Positions 13,075 through 25,514 of a stretch of DNA of 64,000 bases are shown here, one piece after another. How positions within the stretch are numbered: position 1 is the stretch's first letter; each line of letters begins with the position of its first letter. The notes beneath the pieces are model-generated. The model made no database searches. It had not been told where the DNA came from and saw only the letters and a list, made by a program, of their open reading frames with translations. Made by a program: the position numbers and the translations under genes. Source of the stretch: Myrica gale (taxonomy: Eukaryota; Streptophyta; Magnoliopsida; Fagales; Myricaceae); contig OZ005613.1 of assembly GCA_963930655.1 (NCBI GenBank), positions 7,572,501 through 7,636,500 on the forward strand. The letters are read 5' to 3'.

Positions 13075-14427
13075 CATGGGCGGAAGGAGGGGGAGCGAAG
13101 GATGTCGGCCGACACCCTTGGCTCCCCCAAAAAAAAAATTATATGTATATTTTTTTAAAAAAAAATGAAGATGGCCTAGGCCCGATACCCATAGGCCCAT
13201 GCCAACTTCATATGATTCTCAGTCTTGAACGGCTGGGCCCGATCCCCTTCAATTTGTGTAGTTGATTTATGGGTTGAAGAGCTTACAAGATTGAAGGTTT
13301 TGGGATTACCTCTTTGGGTGAGTTCTCACTGATAATAAGGATATACTATTATTTTTTTGTATTCTTTTGGTTCTTTTACCTTATTGTTCTGCTAATCGAA
13401 TAGGTTATGCACTTCGTATTTTTTTTCAATCTATTTATCGGGCAACAATATTATCCTTATTTTGCTTGTTTTTCTATTCCTCTATGCGTGTCAGTTAGTG
13501 ATAATTGGCTTTTACGTTCAATTATTTGCGTCATGCATTAAATAACTGACCATAAATATAGAAAACAAGATCTTGTAGATCTGCCTCAGAGGAGAATTTA
13601 CATAAGCCTCAAGAATCTAGTCAGATATGTCTGGAGTAGCACTAAGATTCACAACCAATTGTTATGAGTTTTAAGAGAGAACCTACCGTTTAGCCCAAGT
13701 AGCTGGCCAAATGACACAGTAGAAGCATTTTTTGAGCATAAGAGATTGCACATCTTTCCTTTAGACTTATTGCCTCTTATGAACTAGTGATAAATAGTAA
13801 GACTTTGATGATATTATTTCAGCATTGCTAGGTCAATGCAACTAACAATTTTAATATATATAAATTTATCAGGTCTTTGTATTTTATTTGATAGTATTTA
13901 TATAGTAGGGTTAAAGTATGATTTGTTACCTTTGAAACTAGAGTTGCACAGAATTTTGTGATCATCAATTCACATGTTAGAATAGCTGGAAAATTTGGAA
14001 GCAGCAAAATCATTGTCTTGCATATCAATGAACATCAAAAGAAAGGGCTCGGGGGATGAAAAACGGAAAAAAATTGCAATAGTTAATATGGTTTTGTAAT
14101 TAATTGTTGGCATTTATATTCACTGCTTTGACATGTATGTTTGATTAATTACTGATGAATATCTCATTGCTTGGAGCTCTTCCTTGTTTGGTTAATCACG
14201 AAGTTATTTTACAATGTTTTCAGAATATGCGTCCCGTAGGATCCAATTGTCACCTCTCAGTATCAGCAAATAGTAAAGTACATGTATTTTAATATTTTTA
14301 GTGTTTTTAATTCTTAATTTTTGATATTTTAACTCTTAAGATATTTTTTTGCATTACGTAATATTTTTTTTGTCATTTTTCCTTAGAAGTTCGACCCTTT
14401 TCGATTGGATTCCTGGTTCCGCCACTG
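13075..14427. mobile_element. Non-autonomous hAT-like DNA transposon, 1.35 kb
   Basis: The 8-bp direct repeat GGCGGTGC flanks it exactly (13067-13074 and 14428-14435). The ends are imperfect inverted repeats: CATGGGCGGAAGGAGG at the left against CAGTGGCGGAACCAGG read inward from the right, 12 of 16 matching. An 8-bp duplication and CAGTGGCGGA-type ends are typical of the hAT superfamily. The interior is AT-rich and has no transposase frame that I recognise. Confidence 0.75.
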
Positions 14428-14435
14428 GGCGGTGC

Positions 14436-14860
14436 TATAGGTGCTTGGGAGAAGAAAAGAAAAAGGTGGTGGTGGTAAGGGTTGCGGCAATGATGTTACT
14501 GAGTGGTGGCTAGACGAAGGCAACTGTGGTGATACTCAGATGGTTGAGGTGGCTATGGTAATGATGACAATGATGCTGTGGAGATGGCAGTGGAGGCATA
14601 ATCTTGGTAGGTTAGTGGTAGCAACGCACTGACAACGATTGCATGAAGGTGACGGCCGTTGTATAGTGTACAGGGATGAGTGGCAGCTGCCTTTCAGTAC
14701 CAAAAGCATGAAATGCGATGGTGGTGCTATTGGATAGTCATGTTGGTAGATGTGGTAGGCGTGGTGGTAGTGATGATGATGATGGCAGCTGGGGCAAAGG
14801 TTGTTATAGTGATGTTGCAGGTGGTAGTGAAGCATAGAAATGAAAATAACTATGGAATCA
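14436..14860. repeat. GT/GGT-rich low-complexity stretch, right part
   Basis: Continuation of the stretch at 12850-13074, with runs of GGTGGT and GATGATGATG near 14770-14790. Histidine-rich minus frames and tryptophan/methionine-rich plus frames are by-products of the repeat. Confidence 0.5.
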
Positions 14861-15387
14861 AGTAGAATTACGCCTTCATCACTGAGATTTCACTGTTGCA
14901 GATTTGTCAAATTCACAATGTCACGAAACTTTCAAAGTAATTGCTCTGCTTAACCCAAAAGAGGAATTAATGTTTGAGACTCACACTCAAACCTGACCTT
15001 TAAAGTAGAATCACACTCAAAGATTCATCATCCAATTATCAAATCAGATCTCCAAAAAGATTGATCTGATTTGACTAAGAAATTTTTTGCTCTGCGGGGA
15101 AATTACGTGATTGTTAACTCTTGAATTGGATCACCTGTGCCAAATATCTAACCATGTCTTCCATCTTGAGACTTGAGGAAAAGATTTGCTATCTACTGCT
15201 GTGCAGAATTTCCACGCTTAAGAGAAAACAATATTGCAATCGCATATCCTTGGATAGAAAAATTGCAATATGATATGGAAGTTTTTGAACATAAAGGACT
15301 CTACTGAACAATTGACTACATCCACTGTGTAACTGCAATGCAGTGTTTGGTGCAAAAAGCAAGTGTTGTGCAGAATCTAAAGAATAT
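14861..15387. other. No feature seen
   Basis: AT-rich intergenic sequence. Nothing recognised before the TRIM target duplication AATAT at 15383-15387. Confidence 0.4.
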
Positions 15388-15671
15388 TGTTAGAGAATAT
15401 AATTTAAATAATAAAAATCTTTCTCTTCTTATAAGCTTAAGATTTTGGAATAAAGGGTACATTCACATGGTATCAGAGCTAAGGTCCTACCTAAGTTCGA
15501 GACTTGACTCCATACTTCACCCAAATTTCAATTAAATATTGTACGTGTTGGGCCTCCCAAAAAAAGGAGAGTCTGGCTCACACATAAGGGGGAGTGTTGG
15601 AGAATATAATTCAAATAATAAAAATCTTCATCTTCCTAACTTAAACTTTTGGGCTAAGTGGTAGATTCACA
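15388..15671 (+). mobile_element. TRIM: complete 284-bp miniature LTR retrotransposon
   Basis: Two short LTRs, 15388-15467 (80 bp) and 15595-15671 (77 bp), both start TGTT(A/G)GAGAATATAAT and end ATTCACA. A primer site TGGTATCAGAGC follows the first at 15468-15479. A purine tract ATAAGGGGGAG (15584-15594) precedes the second. The 5-bp AATAT is duplicated at 15383-15387 and 15672-15676. The interior of about 127 bp encodes nothing. This is the textbook structure of a terminal-repeat retrotransposon in miniature, which must borrow all proteins. LTR divergence (roughly a quarter by eye) suggests an old insertion. Confidence 0.92.
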
Positions 15672-16009
15672 AATATCAATCAATGTTAACCAGTCCAGGA
15701 TTTCATCTCTATAATGACTGCATGGACATTAATAATACAGTTCTTGTGTCATCATTCAATCTATTGATGAGTGATACTGATAAAGATATGGGATTCAAAT
15801 GTATTGTCTATCTATAATCTGCTGGTTTGAAAATTTCCTGTGACTCTGTAACTTGATCGGATCAACGTTTGAGACTATTCAAAGGCTTAATATCCAACAT
15901 TAACCATATCTAGTATTATCAGAATCGCCATACCAACGTAGTGGTGTTCATAAACTATTTTTGTTTGCTGATATTTCTTGGTCTCACTCACTGCAAACTT
16001 CTTTAGTGG
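15672..16009. other. No feature seen
   Basis: AT-rich sequence between the TRIM and the copia fossil. It could include undetected copia leader sequence. Confidence 0.35.
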
Positions 16010-18490
16010 ATCCAAGAAAGTTGTCTTGTTTCTTTTGTTGGATTTGGATGAAAAAATTACTTGAAAGGTTCTTCTCGAGTCATATTATTTGCAACTCTTT
16101 GGGATGATCTTATTGATACGATGTGGCCACTATATCATCAGATAGTTTCAAGTATTCAAAGATATTTGGAGACTCAGATATCAAATTTCAACATTTGTTA
16201 ATGATGATTCTACATGTAGACCTCCACCTTTGCAACCCTTGATGGAAACAATAAGAAATAAGAATTCAGTTTGAGGTACTGTAAATGAATGGAACGCTAT
16301 GGAAAGCTTTATGAAGCTAAAAGAACTACATGCCAAGTGGGTGGTCAAAGATGCTCAAGTTATGTCATAGATCTCGGGTCTATTTAGCCCAATATTGTTC
16401 TGAATCCCCGATCCTCCAATATCGCTACCGAAATGTGGACCTACTTGAAAAAGCTCTATAGTCAAACAAATATTGCCCAACGATTTCAATTAGAGCTTAA
16501 GTTATCAAATCTTACACAGGACAACCTCTTCATCTCTGATTTCTATTCTATTTTCATGAATCTTTGAACTAAGTATACTGATATTGTCTATGCTACTATA
16601 GCTCCTTATGGTCTTCATGCAGTTCAATCCGTGCATGAAATTGAGTACAAGAGATCAATTTCATATGAAACTCCAATCGGAGTTTGAAGCCACAAGATCC
16701 AATCTCATGAATTGAGTCTGTTCCCACATCGGATGCATGTCTAAATGATCTCTTTCGTGAGGAGCAACATATTCTTACTCACACATCCATAAAACAACTT
16801 CAGTCCAGTTATGCACCTATTTCCATGGCTTATGCTATGGAAGAGAGGAATCGTGAGAGGGACATGAGTACTGTCTAGTGCTTTAGTTGCAAGGGATTTG
16901 ATCATTATGCTATGAACTACTCCAAAAAGTTCTGTCATTACTACAAAAAACCTAGACATATCATCAAGGAATGCTCTATTCGACCTCCAAAGAAGTCCGA
17001 AAAAGCCTACAATGTCTCAATTGGCTTTTCCATCGAATATTTCAAGCCCTGTTTAGTTCATAACCCCTGAAATGATACAACAAATTATCGTTTCTGCATT
17101 CTTTACTTTAGGGGTATTAAGTAAAATTGTTGTTGCCTCACAGCCTTGGTATTTTTATTCTGGAGCTTTCGGTCATATGACCAATTTTATTGTTCCTCAT
17201 ACCAATATGCAAAAGTATACAAGAAATCTCAAGATGCATACTGCCGATGACAGTCATTTGTCTATCACTGCTAGTGTTGTTTTTCTTTCGTTAACAAATG
17301 TTTTTTGTTTTTCCTGGTCTTTCTACTAATCTTGTTTCTGTGGGTCAGTTGGTTGACAATAACTGTCATGTCCAATTTTTTCAATTTGGTTGTGTTGTGC
17401 AGGATCAAGTATCCGAGAGAATGATCGCAAAGGGGACTAAAGTGGGACGTTTTTTTTTTCTACATCTACATTTATCTCTTTTACCTTTGAATTTTATTTC
17501 TCGTTGTTCTATTCAAATTGATAATCAAATGTGGCATAAGCGCCTAGGACATTCAAACACTAATGTACTTCATAGTTTGTTACATTCTGTTTTATTTGGG
17601 AATAAAGAATCATCTTCTTTTAGTACTGTCCATTTTGATTACAATGCGTGTAAACTTGGGAAAAGCAAAACTCTGTGTTTTCCCACTCACACTCTACATG
17701 AAGTTTGACCTTTTGAATTAATACATAGTGATGTGTGGGGCGTGTCTCCCGTAATTTCTCATCCCAACTACAAATACTTTGTCACATTCACTGATTCACT
17801 AACAATTATAGAAGATTCACTTGGACATACTTTCTCCGCTCTAAGGGCGAGGTCTTATCTATTTTTAAGATTTTTTTGTACTTATCTTGAGATGCAATTT
17901 GCTGCTAAGATAAAATTTCTGCCTTTGACAATGGGGATGAGTACATGTCTAATATTTTTCAAGAATTTCTTCAAACTCGTGAGATCATGTCTCAGTGATC
18001 TTGCCCATCCACACCCGCAATAGAATGGTGTGGCTGATAGAAAGAATATCCACCTCCTAAATATTTTCAGCGCTCTTCTTCTTAAGTCATTAGTGCTATC
18101 TCGCTTCTAGTGTGAAGCATTGTCCACAACTGTCCACTTCATCAATCGCATACCTTCTTCATCCTCGAGAAATGTATATTTTTTCCTCCGTTTATTTGGT
18201 CATGCTCCGCAGTATTCTAATCTTCGTATTTTTTGTTGTGTTTTGTTCACCTTTCAGCTCAAGAACGCACTAAACTCACAGCTCAGTCGGTCAAATGTGC
18301 TTTCCTAGGTTATTCTGTTTCTCATAAGGGTTTTGTCTGTTATGAACCTCATTTTCGTAGAACTCGTACCTTAAGGAATGTACGTGGTTTTTGTGGAAAA
18401 TCAGTATTTTTTCTCCATTCACTATGATCACATTTCTCCATCACGATCTATTTTGCCTTTGTTTTCTATTTCTCCAAATTACTCAGATTG
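16010..18490 (+). mobile_element. Ty1/copia fossil (gag to integrase), no LTRs recognised
   Basis: Degraded copia internal region. In order: a gag part with a copia-type block near 16.38-16.57 kb, zinc-knuckle remnants near 16.88-16.98 kb, a protease-like stretch near 17.13-17.3 kb, the pre-integrase block WHKRLGHSN near 17.53 kb, an integrase start (HSDVWGVSP, YKYFVTFTD) near 17.73-17.8 kb, and later integrase remnants to about 18.45 kb. Reverse transcriptase is missing. The element is heavily broken (about ten or more breaks), so it is old. Confidence 0.85.
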
Positions 18491-18714
18491 CTAAAGCCTG
18501 TTGAATTATAAAAAATGCTAAACTCCATGACAGACACTAAAACAAGGCATTTTGGGATTGTAATTATCTTCATTTAGTCAAATGTTCGTGATTAAGCTTA
18601 TGGACGTTGTACAACAAAATCGTTTTTCCAATGGCCCATAACACCTAGGGTAGTTTAATTCAAACAAAACCGGTCTCCTTAACAAAATACGTTTCTAACA
18701 TTGATAATTAGAGG
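18491..18714. other. No feature seen between copia fossil and LINE
   Basis: AT-rich spacer. No repeats or coding wording recognised. Confidence 0.35.
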
Positions 18715-18764
18715 GTGATGTTCATTTTTCGGAGTGGAGTAAAACTCTTACGAACTCGATTCGT

Positions 18765-20703
18765 ATGGGGAAGTTCGGTGTTGTATGGATGGTGGACATG
18801 TCTGATAAGTTGATGGCGGCTTCTCCTACCATTGACTGTGCATTCAAGTATAATGAGTCAAGGCGTCGTTTTCTGGCTCAACGTTGTTCTAATAAGGGAG
18901 GTCGTTATGTTGCAGTAGTAGAGTATGGAGGGTGTCGCAAGGAGGGGGTGGTGATGGTGCCGGAGGGCAGGAATGGACATGGGTGGTAGATATTGAACCG
19001 TATCTTTAGTGATGTTGTTTTGTTTCCGCGTTCTAAGAGTCAGGCAGTGAAATCGCTGGGATCCTCCGTTGTTCGTCCACATTTTTCCTTTGCTTAGGCG
19101 GTGCACTCTCCGATGTTGGTGCATGGTGGTAGTGGGAGGGCTATCGTTTCGTCTGTAATGACGGGGAAGCTGGATTTCTGGGGGAATTCGAAAAGCCTAT
19201 ATTACAGCATGCAGGTGATGCGGCGCCTGCTCAGTATCCCAGCTTTACGTCCATCAGTGCATCGAAGAGGTGTGTATCAGAAGGAAAAGAGGCGGCTGGA
19301 TTGTCGGGCAGAGAGCTGGCGTCATTTAATGCAGTTGATATGTGGCTTCAAGTTGTGGGCCTTAGGAACGAGTTGGACCGGCTTGCAGCTTCTTTACAAC
19401 TTTTAAACTCGTGATCTTGCGGTGCCGGAGATGAAGTGTTTGGTTTGTGGGTTTCAACTAAGAGCCCATAAAGGTGCGGCCCAAAAAGGTGGGTTGTTAG
19501 GCTGTGGCGGGCCGCATTATTTCGAAGGGGGTGAGGGGCTGTTGAGTGGTGAGGTGGGCTCTGTGGAGGCTACCGACAGAGTACATCAGGTCGGGTCTCA
19601 ACTGCAAACGTCGACAAGTGAAGCTCTGTCGGTAGGTGCCGACCTTTCACCGGAGTATTCTTTGCCGGCGAAGGTGTCGACGCATGCTCTTCGGTGGAGT
19701 CGAATTTGGAGGTGGCGACGCCTATTCCATTGCCTGTCGTCGGGTCTTTGACGGAGTCCCTGCCGGTGATGTCTGTGCTTCCTTCTCCCCCTTCTATGTC
19801 CTTTCTTTCACCATTTCGAGAGCTGCTGGCTATTCAGCCTGGGTCATCTTCCATCGTCGACCAGTTCTCGATGGAGCCCATGCCGAAGCTGCCTGCTGAT
19901 CTGCCGCAGGTTCCAGAGGATGGTCGCACAGAAAAGTTCTCGGCCCTGGGTGGGTCGACGACAGCCGTTGTTGTGGTGTCGGATATGGGTGGGTCGGCAG
20001 GAGATATGCCGATGTCTCATTTGTTGGCAGTTGACGTGTGGAGGCCTCGACTTTCGGAAGGAGTTTCGAAGTTGCTGCCTTCTGGGGTCCAATTCATCTC
20101 TCCGGTCATTCCCCAAGACAAGACCACTCCTGTTGAGAACGTATCGGCCAAGGAGATTCATGTGTGTATCGGTGGTTGTTTTTCTAATAGGGACGTTGAA
20201 TTTTCTGTTCTTCCTGGGGTTGTGCATGCTGGCGATGTTGTGGGTGTTGAGGACCGGTTGGAGATTGTTGGGAGAGATGGGTTGTTGGTAGGAGACTCTC
20301 CCTCGATGCATGGTTTGCAATTGGGTACCTGTGAGGATATGTTCTCTCTGGGTGAGGTTGGGGGGGAGGGTGGTGTTGTTGTTCTTTTAAAAGGTTCAGA
20401 GGAGGGTGAGCAGTGCTGGCAACCTTTACAGATCTACTTTCCTAAATCAAATGGGTTCTGAATATGGTGTCCTCTTTCCGAAGAATGGTGGGGGTGTCAT
20501 GTGAGGGGTATAAACATAAATTGATGGAATTATTTGAAGAGTTGGAAAAGGATAGAGAGCTTATGTGTAAGAAATCTCCTAGTCGATCGGGTGGGAAGTT
20601 GGTAAAGGAAATGAAAGGTCTATTCTCTACTATTAATTATGAAGGGCAGGCTTCTGCTTCTCGAAAAAACCGGAAGGGAAGGAGGGCTATATCAGGTTGT
20701 TAA
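18765..20703 (+). pseudogene. LINE ORF1 remnant
   Basis: The start reads RRRFLAQRCSNKGGRYVAVV (about 18870-18930), a block I associate with plant LINE ORF1 proteins. It continues through serine/proline/valine-rich segments in more than one frame (19101-19406, 19422-19751, 19694-20461). The stretch 20464-20703 (GYKHKLMELFEELEKDRELM, then SGGKLVKEMKGLFSTINYEG) resembles the linker found just before the endonuclease in plant LINEs. Stops at 18987, 19404 and 20459 break it. Confidence 0.6.
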
Positions 20704-23700
20704 TGAAGTCTATAATTCTAAGCTGAAATGATCGGGGTCTTAATAACAATCTGAAGTGTAGTAGGATTGGGAATTTAGTCCGTGGGTGGAAACCGGATCT
20801 TTTATGTTTTCAGAAGACTAAGGTAGGTGTTGTTTCGAGGGCTTTAGTGAAACGTTTGTGGGGAGGTCCTCATGTGAGGTGGAGTAGTTTGCCTGCGGTA
20901 GGTGCCTCTGGCGGCATCTTAATCTTGTGGGACTCTCGAGTTTTGGAGATGGAGTTGTGTGTTGGGCTTTATTCCTTATCGGTGGCTTTTAAAAATATGG
21001 AGGATGGTTTTACTTAGGGCTTTTTCTGGGGTTTATGGTCCTACTGATGAATATCTTCGAAGTTCCTTGTGGGATGAACTGGCGGGGGTATACTCTTGGT
21101 GGAATGTTCCGTGGTGTATTGGTGGGGACTTTAATGTCACACGTTTCCCTGGTGAAAGGTCGGGGTCGGGAGGTTTTGGGAGATCTATGAACTATTTTTC
21201 AGATTTTATCTCTGAGCTTGAGTTGGTGGATTCCCCGCTGGTTGGTGGTTTATTCATGTGGTCCAATAATCGATCTTCTCAGTCTTGGTCCAGGATCGAT
21301 AGATTCCTTTTTAGCTCAGAGTGGGAGATGTTATTTCCGGAGGTTATCCAGCGTCGGTTGCCTCGTTTGTATTCTGATCATTTCCCAATTCTGTTGGAGA
21401 GTGGATCGTTTGGGGGTGGGAAAAAACCTTTCAGATTTGAAAATATGTGGTTGAAGGCAGAGGGGTTTGTGGATCGTGTTAGGGAGTGGTGGATGAGTTA
21501 TGATTTTTCTGGGTCTCCCAGTTTTGTGCTAAATTTGAAATTGAAGGCTTTAAAGAGCGATTTAAAAGTTTGGAATAAAGAAGTTTTTGGTGATCTCAAT
21601 TCTCGTAAGTCGGATTTGATGAGGGAGTTATTTTTGTTGGATGGGTTGGACGAGGTAGGGAGTCTTGATTCAGAGGGTTTAGAAAGGAAGTTTGGGATTA
21701 TGAGGGAGATTGGCCAATTGATTGATTTGGAGGAAGTGAGCTGGAGGCAAAAATCACGTGCTTTGTGGCTTAAGGAGGGAGATAGGTGCATAAAATTTTT
21801 CCACCGTGTGGCTAATTCCAATAGAAAATCTAATTCTATTTCTATTCTTGAGGTGGATGGGGAAATGGTTGAAGACCCTGCGGAAATCTCGTCACGGATT
21901 GTTAGTTTCTATTCATCCTTGTACGATGAGCCTTTTTCCTGGAGACCATCTTTGGATGAGTTGGAGTTTGATATGATTTCGAAGGAGGATGTTGTGTGGT
22001 TAGAACGACCTTTTGAGGAGGATGAGGTGTCTGAAGTTGTAAGAGGCCTTACTGGAGACAAAGCATCGGGCCCTGATAGGTTCTCTTTAGCATTCTACCA
22101 ATCTTGTTGGGAGGTCATTAAGGCGGATGTTGTTTCAGTTTTCAATGAATTTGCTCGTGACTGTAGGTTTGTCCGTAGTTTGAATGTTACGTTTGTTGTT
22201 CTCATCCCTAAGAAATCGGGAGCAGTTGAGTTAAAAGATTTCCGCCCCATTAGCTTGGTGGGGGGTATCTATAAGATCTTGGCTAAGGTTTTGGCAAATA
22301 GACTGAAACTTATGCTTGATAAGATTATTTCGCTTTCTCATAATGCTTTTGTTGGGGCAGACAGATTCTGGATTCGGTCTTAATTGCCAATGAGTGTCTT
22401 GATTCCAGGATGAGATTGGGTGAGCCGGGGTTGTTGTGTAAGTTGGATATTCACAAAGCCTATGACCATGTCAATTGGAATTTCTTGTTATACTTATTGA
22501 GAATATGTGGGTTTGGTGACAAGTGGTGACGATGGATAGAATATTGCATTTCTACGGTCAAGCTTTTCGTGCTTGTGAATGGGTCTCCGGATGGTTTTTT
22601 TGGTACTTCTCGGGGTTTGAGGCAAGGAGATCTTCTTTCTCCTCTCTTGTTTGTTATTGTTATGTAGGTTTTTTCTAGAATGATGATTAAGTTGGTATCG
22701 ATTGGTCTTATTGCTGGTTTCAAGGTTAGTGGTGTGGGTGGAGCGGATACTAGTGTCTCTCACTTACTGTTTGTAGATGATACTCTGATTTTGTGTGGGG
22801 AGGAGGCGGCTCAAATTTGTAGCATTCGGTGTTTATTATTATGCTTTGAAGCAGTTTCGAGGTTGAAGGTAAATATTTCCAAATCGGAGGTTATTCCTAT
22901 TGGTAATGTTGGAAATGTGCAGAGATTGGCTTCTATTTTGGGTTGTAAGGTGTCTGCACTTCCCATGACTTATTTAGAGCTTCCTTTGGGTGCCCGATAC
23001 AAAAGTGTGCAGATATGGGATGATATTTTGGAGAGAATGGGAAGGAGGTTGGCGGGATAGAAACGTATGTACTTATCCAAGGGAGGTAGGATTACTTTGA
23101 TTTTAAGTCTACTCTGTCTAGTCTTCCTACATACTTTCTTTCTCTTTTCCCTATCCCAAGTGCAGTGGCTTTGAGAATTGAAAAGCTACAAAGGGACTTT
23201 TTGTGGGGTGCTGATGATAGCGCTCACAAATTTCATTTACTCAGTTGGGAGAAGGTGTGTTATCCTATTCAGACAGGAGGGTTGGGGCTTAGGAGGATGT
23301 CTTTGTTCAACAGAGTCTTGTTAGGCAAGTGGTTGTGGAGATTTGGCATTGAGAGAGATAGATTGTGGAGATGTGTGATTGCAGAGAAATATGGTACCAC
23401 GCGTGGTGTGTGGCTCTCCTTGTCCTCAAGAGGTTCCTTTGGGGTAAGCCTTTGGAAACACATTACTAAAGGTTGTAATTCTTTCTCTGAGCATATTAGG
23501 TTTGAGTTGGGAAATGGTCAGCGTCTCAGATTTTGGCATGACAAGTGGTGCGGTAGGAGAGTCCTGAGCCACTCTTTCCCCTTAGTCTTCTCTTTGTCTT
23601 CTTGGAAGGATGCAATGGTGGTGGATTGTATGGAGCTTGGTCCTAGTTCTTCAGTGTGGAATATTCAGTTCTCTAGATCTGCTAATGATTGGGAGATTGA

Positions 23701-24358
23701 GGAGTTTCCTGCCTTTTACTCTATTCTTTATGAGCAGAGGGTGTATAGTTGTAGAGCTGATATGATGGTTTGGTTGGGTTCTAAAGGTGGTGTTTTTTCA
23801 GTCAAATCGTTCTATGATTACCTTACCAGTGGTGATACTCCTGAGACTTTTCCTTGGCGTGGGGTGTGGAAGGTCAACGTCCCTATGCGCGTGTCTTTCT
23901 TTGTTTGGGAGGCTTCCCATGGTAGGATTTTGATTACTGATAATCTCAGAAGAAAGGGAGTTTATGTCACAGAGTGGTGTTACATGTGTAAGGGTGATGA
24001 AGAATCTGTTAATCATTTGTTCTTACATTGTCCGGTTGCAAGAGGTCTTTGGATGCATGTCCTTGGTTTGTTGAATGTGCATTGGATAATGCCTGACAGA
24101 GTGGTGGATGTCCTTTCTTGTTGGGGACGGAAGTTTGTGGATCCTGCAACAAAAGCAATTTGGAGGATGATATCTACATGTATTTGGTGGTGCCTTTGGA
24201 TGGAGCGGAATAGACGATGTTTTGAGGATTCGACTAGATCTCTAGGGAGTTTGCAGGACGATGTGTTCCTTTCTCTTTTATGTTGGGCTAATGCTTTGTT
24301 GGGGGGTCGTTTCCTGAATTTTTTTTATTTCCTTAGTTTCTTCATTTGTATGCTTTGA
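20704..24358 (+). pseudogene. LINE ORF2 remnant: endonuclease, reverse transcriptase, zf-RVT
   Basis: The endonuclease part has GDFNVTRFPGER near 21127-21162 and SDHFPILLES near 21375-21405. Reverse transcriptase blocks follow: GDKASGPDRFSLAFYQSCWE near 22056-22115, LIPKKSGAVELKDFRPISLV near 22200-22257, then LFVDDTLILCG near 22768-22800 (V in place of the usual A of FADD). GLKVN-type and YLELPLGARYKS blocks lead to a thumb domain with RDFLWGADD near 23193. The zf-RVT zinc motif WCYMCKGDEESVNHLFLHC lies near 23970-24030. The longest open pieces are 20959-22383 and 23165-24358. Stops near 20728, 22381, 22527, 22666 and 23058 and a frame change near 23100 make it non-functional. Confidence 0.88.
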
Positions 24359-24536
24359 GTGATTTCGGTATAGTCTTTGTACTGAATTCACCTTTTCCTC
24401 TCTCTTTTAAGAAAATTGTGCTTACTTATAAAAAAAAAATGCATCAAACCGGTAGTTCAGGTTACAATGTGTCAGAGACCCGGTAATTGATAGGTGAAAA
24501 GTTTAAATATTTCTATTTCTTTATGCATGATATTGT

Positions 24537-24733
24537 GGTGTTTGAGTGTTAAAATTTTAAGGTGGTTAAAATTTTGAGATGTCGGAGTTGGTGAAAAAGT
24601 GAAGAGAGAGATTATTTGAATGAATTTTTTATATTTATTTATAATGAAAATGGATGATTTGACAGGAAGAGAGAAAAAAAAATTATAATAATTTTTTTAC
24701 GGCCAAAATTTTGGGTGCCAAACGGCAAACACC
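24537..24733. mobile_element. MITE, family A (GGTGTTTG ends)
   Basis: 197 bp with inverted ends GGTGTTTG (24537-24544) and CAAACACC (24726-24733). The core GGTGAAAAAGTGAAGAGAG (24588-24606) recurs in other copies in this window. It is AT-rich and non-coding. No clear target duplication. Confidence 0.65.
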
Positions 24734-24832
24734 ATGTCAACATAAACGTCTAAAATACAATATGCCTTAACACGTAACGTTCCCTTGCCTTCAGCACAAC
24801 TTTCAAACACTTCCAATACGTCTTCTGCAGAT

Positions 24833-25428
24833 TAAGAGTGAGAAAAAATTCCAACAAAAATCGGAATTCCAGATTTTGATTCCGACACATATCAGAACCG
24901 AAACCAGAATGTATTTTTTGCATTTTGCAGAACCGAAAATTCTGGCGGAATTTTTTATTCCGATTTTTTCTTAATTATTTTTTAAAAATATGGCTCAAAA
25001 TCTAGTAATTTTACTTAAGATTTTGGGTGAAAGTTTATTTTATTTTATATAGGGTTTAAAACATTGTAATTTTAAAATAGGGCTCACAACCTTTTTTGAT
25101 GCCCATAATTTTTGAATGTTGTAAATTTATTTTAGATGAATGTTTTATTTTAGGTTTTGGATGAATACATATTTTACATGTTATTTATTGTTAATTTATA
25201 ATGTATAACAAAAAAATTGTACAAAATTCAGACCCAAAATGTCCGATGGGCTTATTAGGGCCCAAAAACATCTAAACAAAAAAGCCCACATAATGAAACA
25301 GGAATTTCCAGTTCCATTCCGACACAATACCGAAATGAAACTAAAATCAAATATTTGATTTTGGTGAGTACCGGAACCAAAGCCGAAATAGGTCATTTCG
25401 GTTCCATCCGTTCCGGTACTCACCCTTA
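24833..25428. mobile_element. Non-autonomous hAT-like element, 596 bp
   Basis: Ends are TAAGAGTGAG and CTCACCCTTA (9 of 10 inverted). The flanks are CTGCAGAT (24825-24832) and CTACAGAT (25429-25436), an 8-bp target duplication with one mismatch. The interior has repeated GAACCGAAA/GGAACC motifs near both ends and an AT-rich middle. No transposase. Confidence 0.75.
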
Positions 25429-25514
25429 CTACAGATGATATTTTTAGATAAAGTTATTACCCACGTGCCCCTCTATGGTCATTGAATGTCCTACCTTGTC
25501 CCGTAAAGATCATT

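Larger units (their letters stand above)
18715..24440 (+). mobile_element. Near full-length L1-type LINE
   Basis: A 5.7-kb non-LTR retrotransposon with an ORF1-like region, an ORF2 with AP endonuclease, reverse transcriptase and a zinc-binding C-terminus, and a 3-prime UTR ending CTTACTTATAAAAAAAAA at about 24422-24439. It is the longest of three related LINEs in the window. The 5-prime limit is set where ORF1-type wording begins. I could not find a convincing target duplication next to the A tail. The element is inactive because of several stops and frame changes. Confidence 0.9.

Noticed and set aside
14441-14865. Histidine-rich minus and tryptophan/methionine-rich plus frames
   Set aside because: By-products of GGT/GAT low-complexity DNA; no conserved motif.
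18663-24450. AAACCGGT shared at both sides of the LINE as a target duplication
   Set aside because: It is not adjacent to the LINE start and the neighbouring bases do not match.
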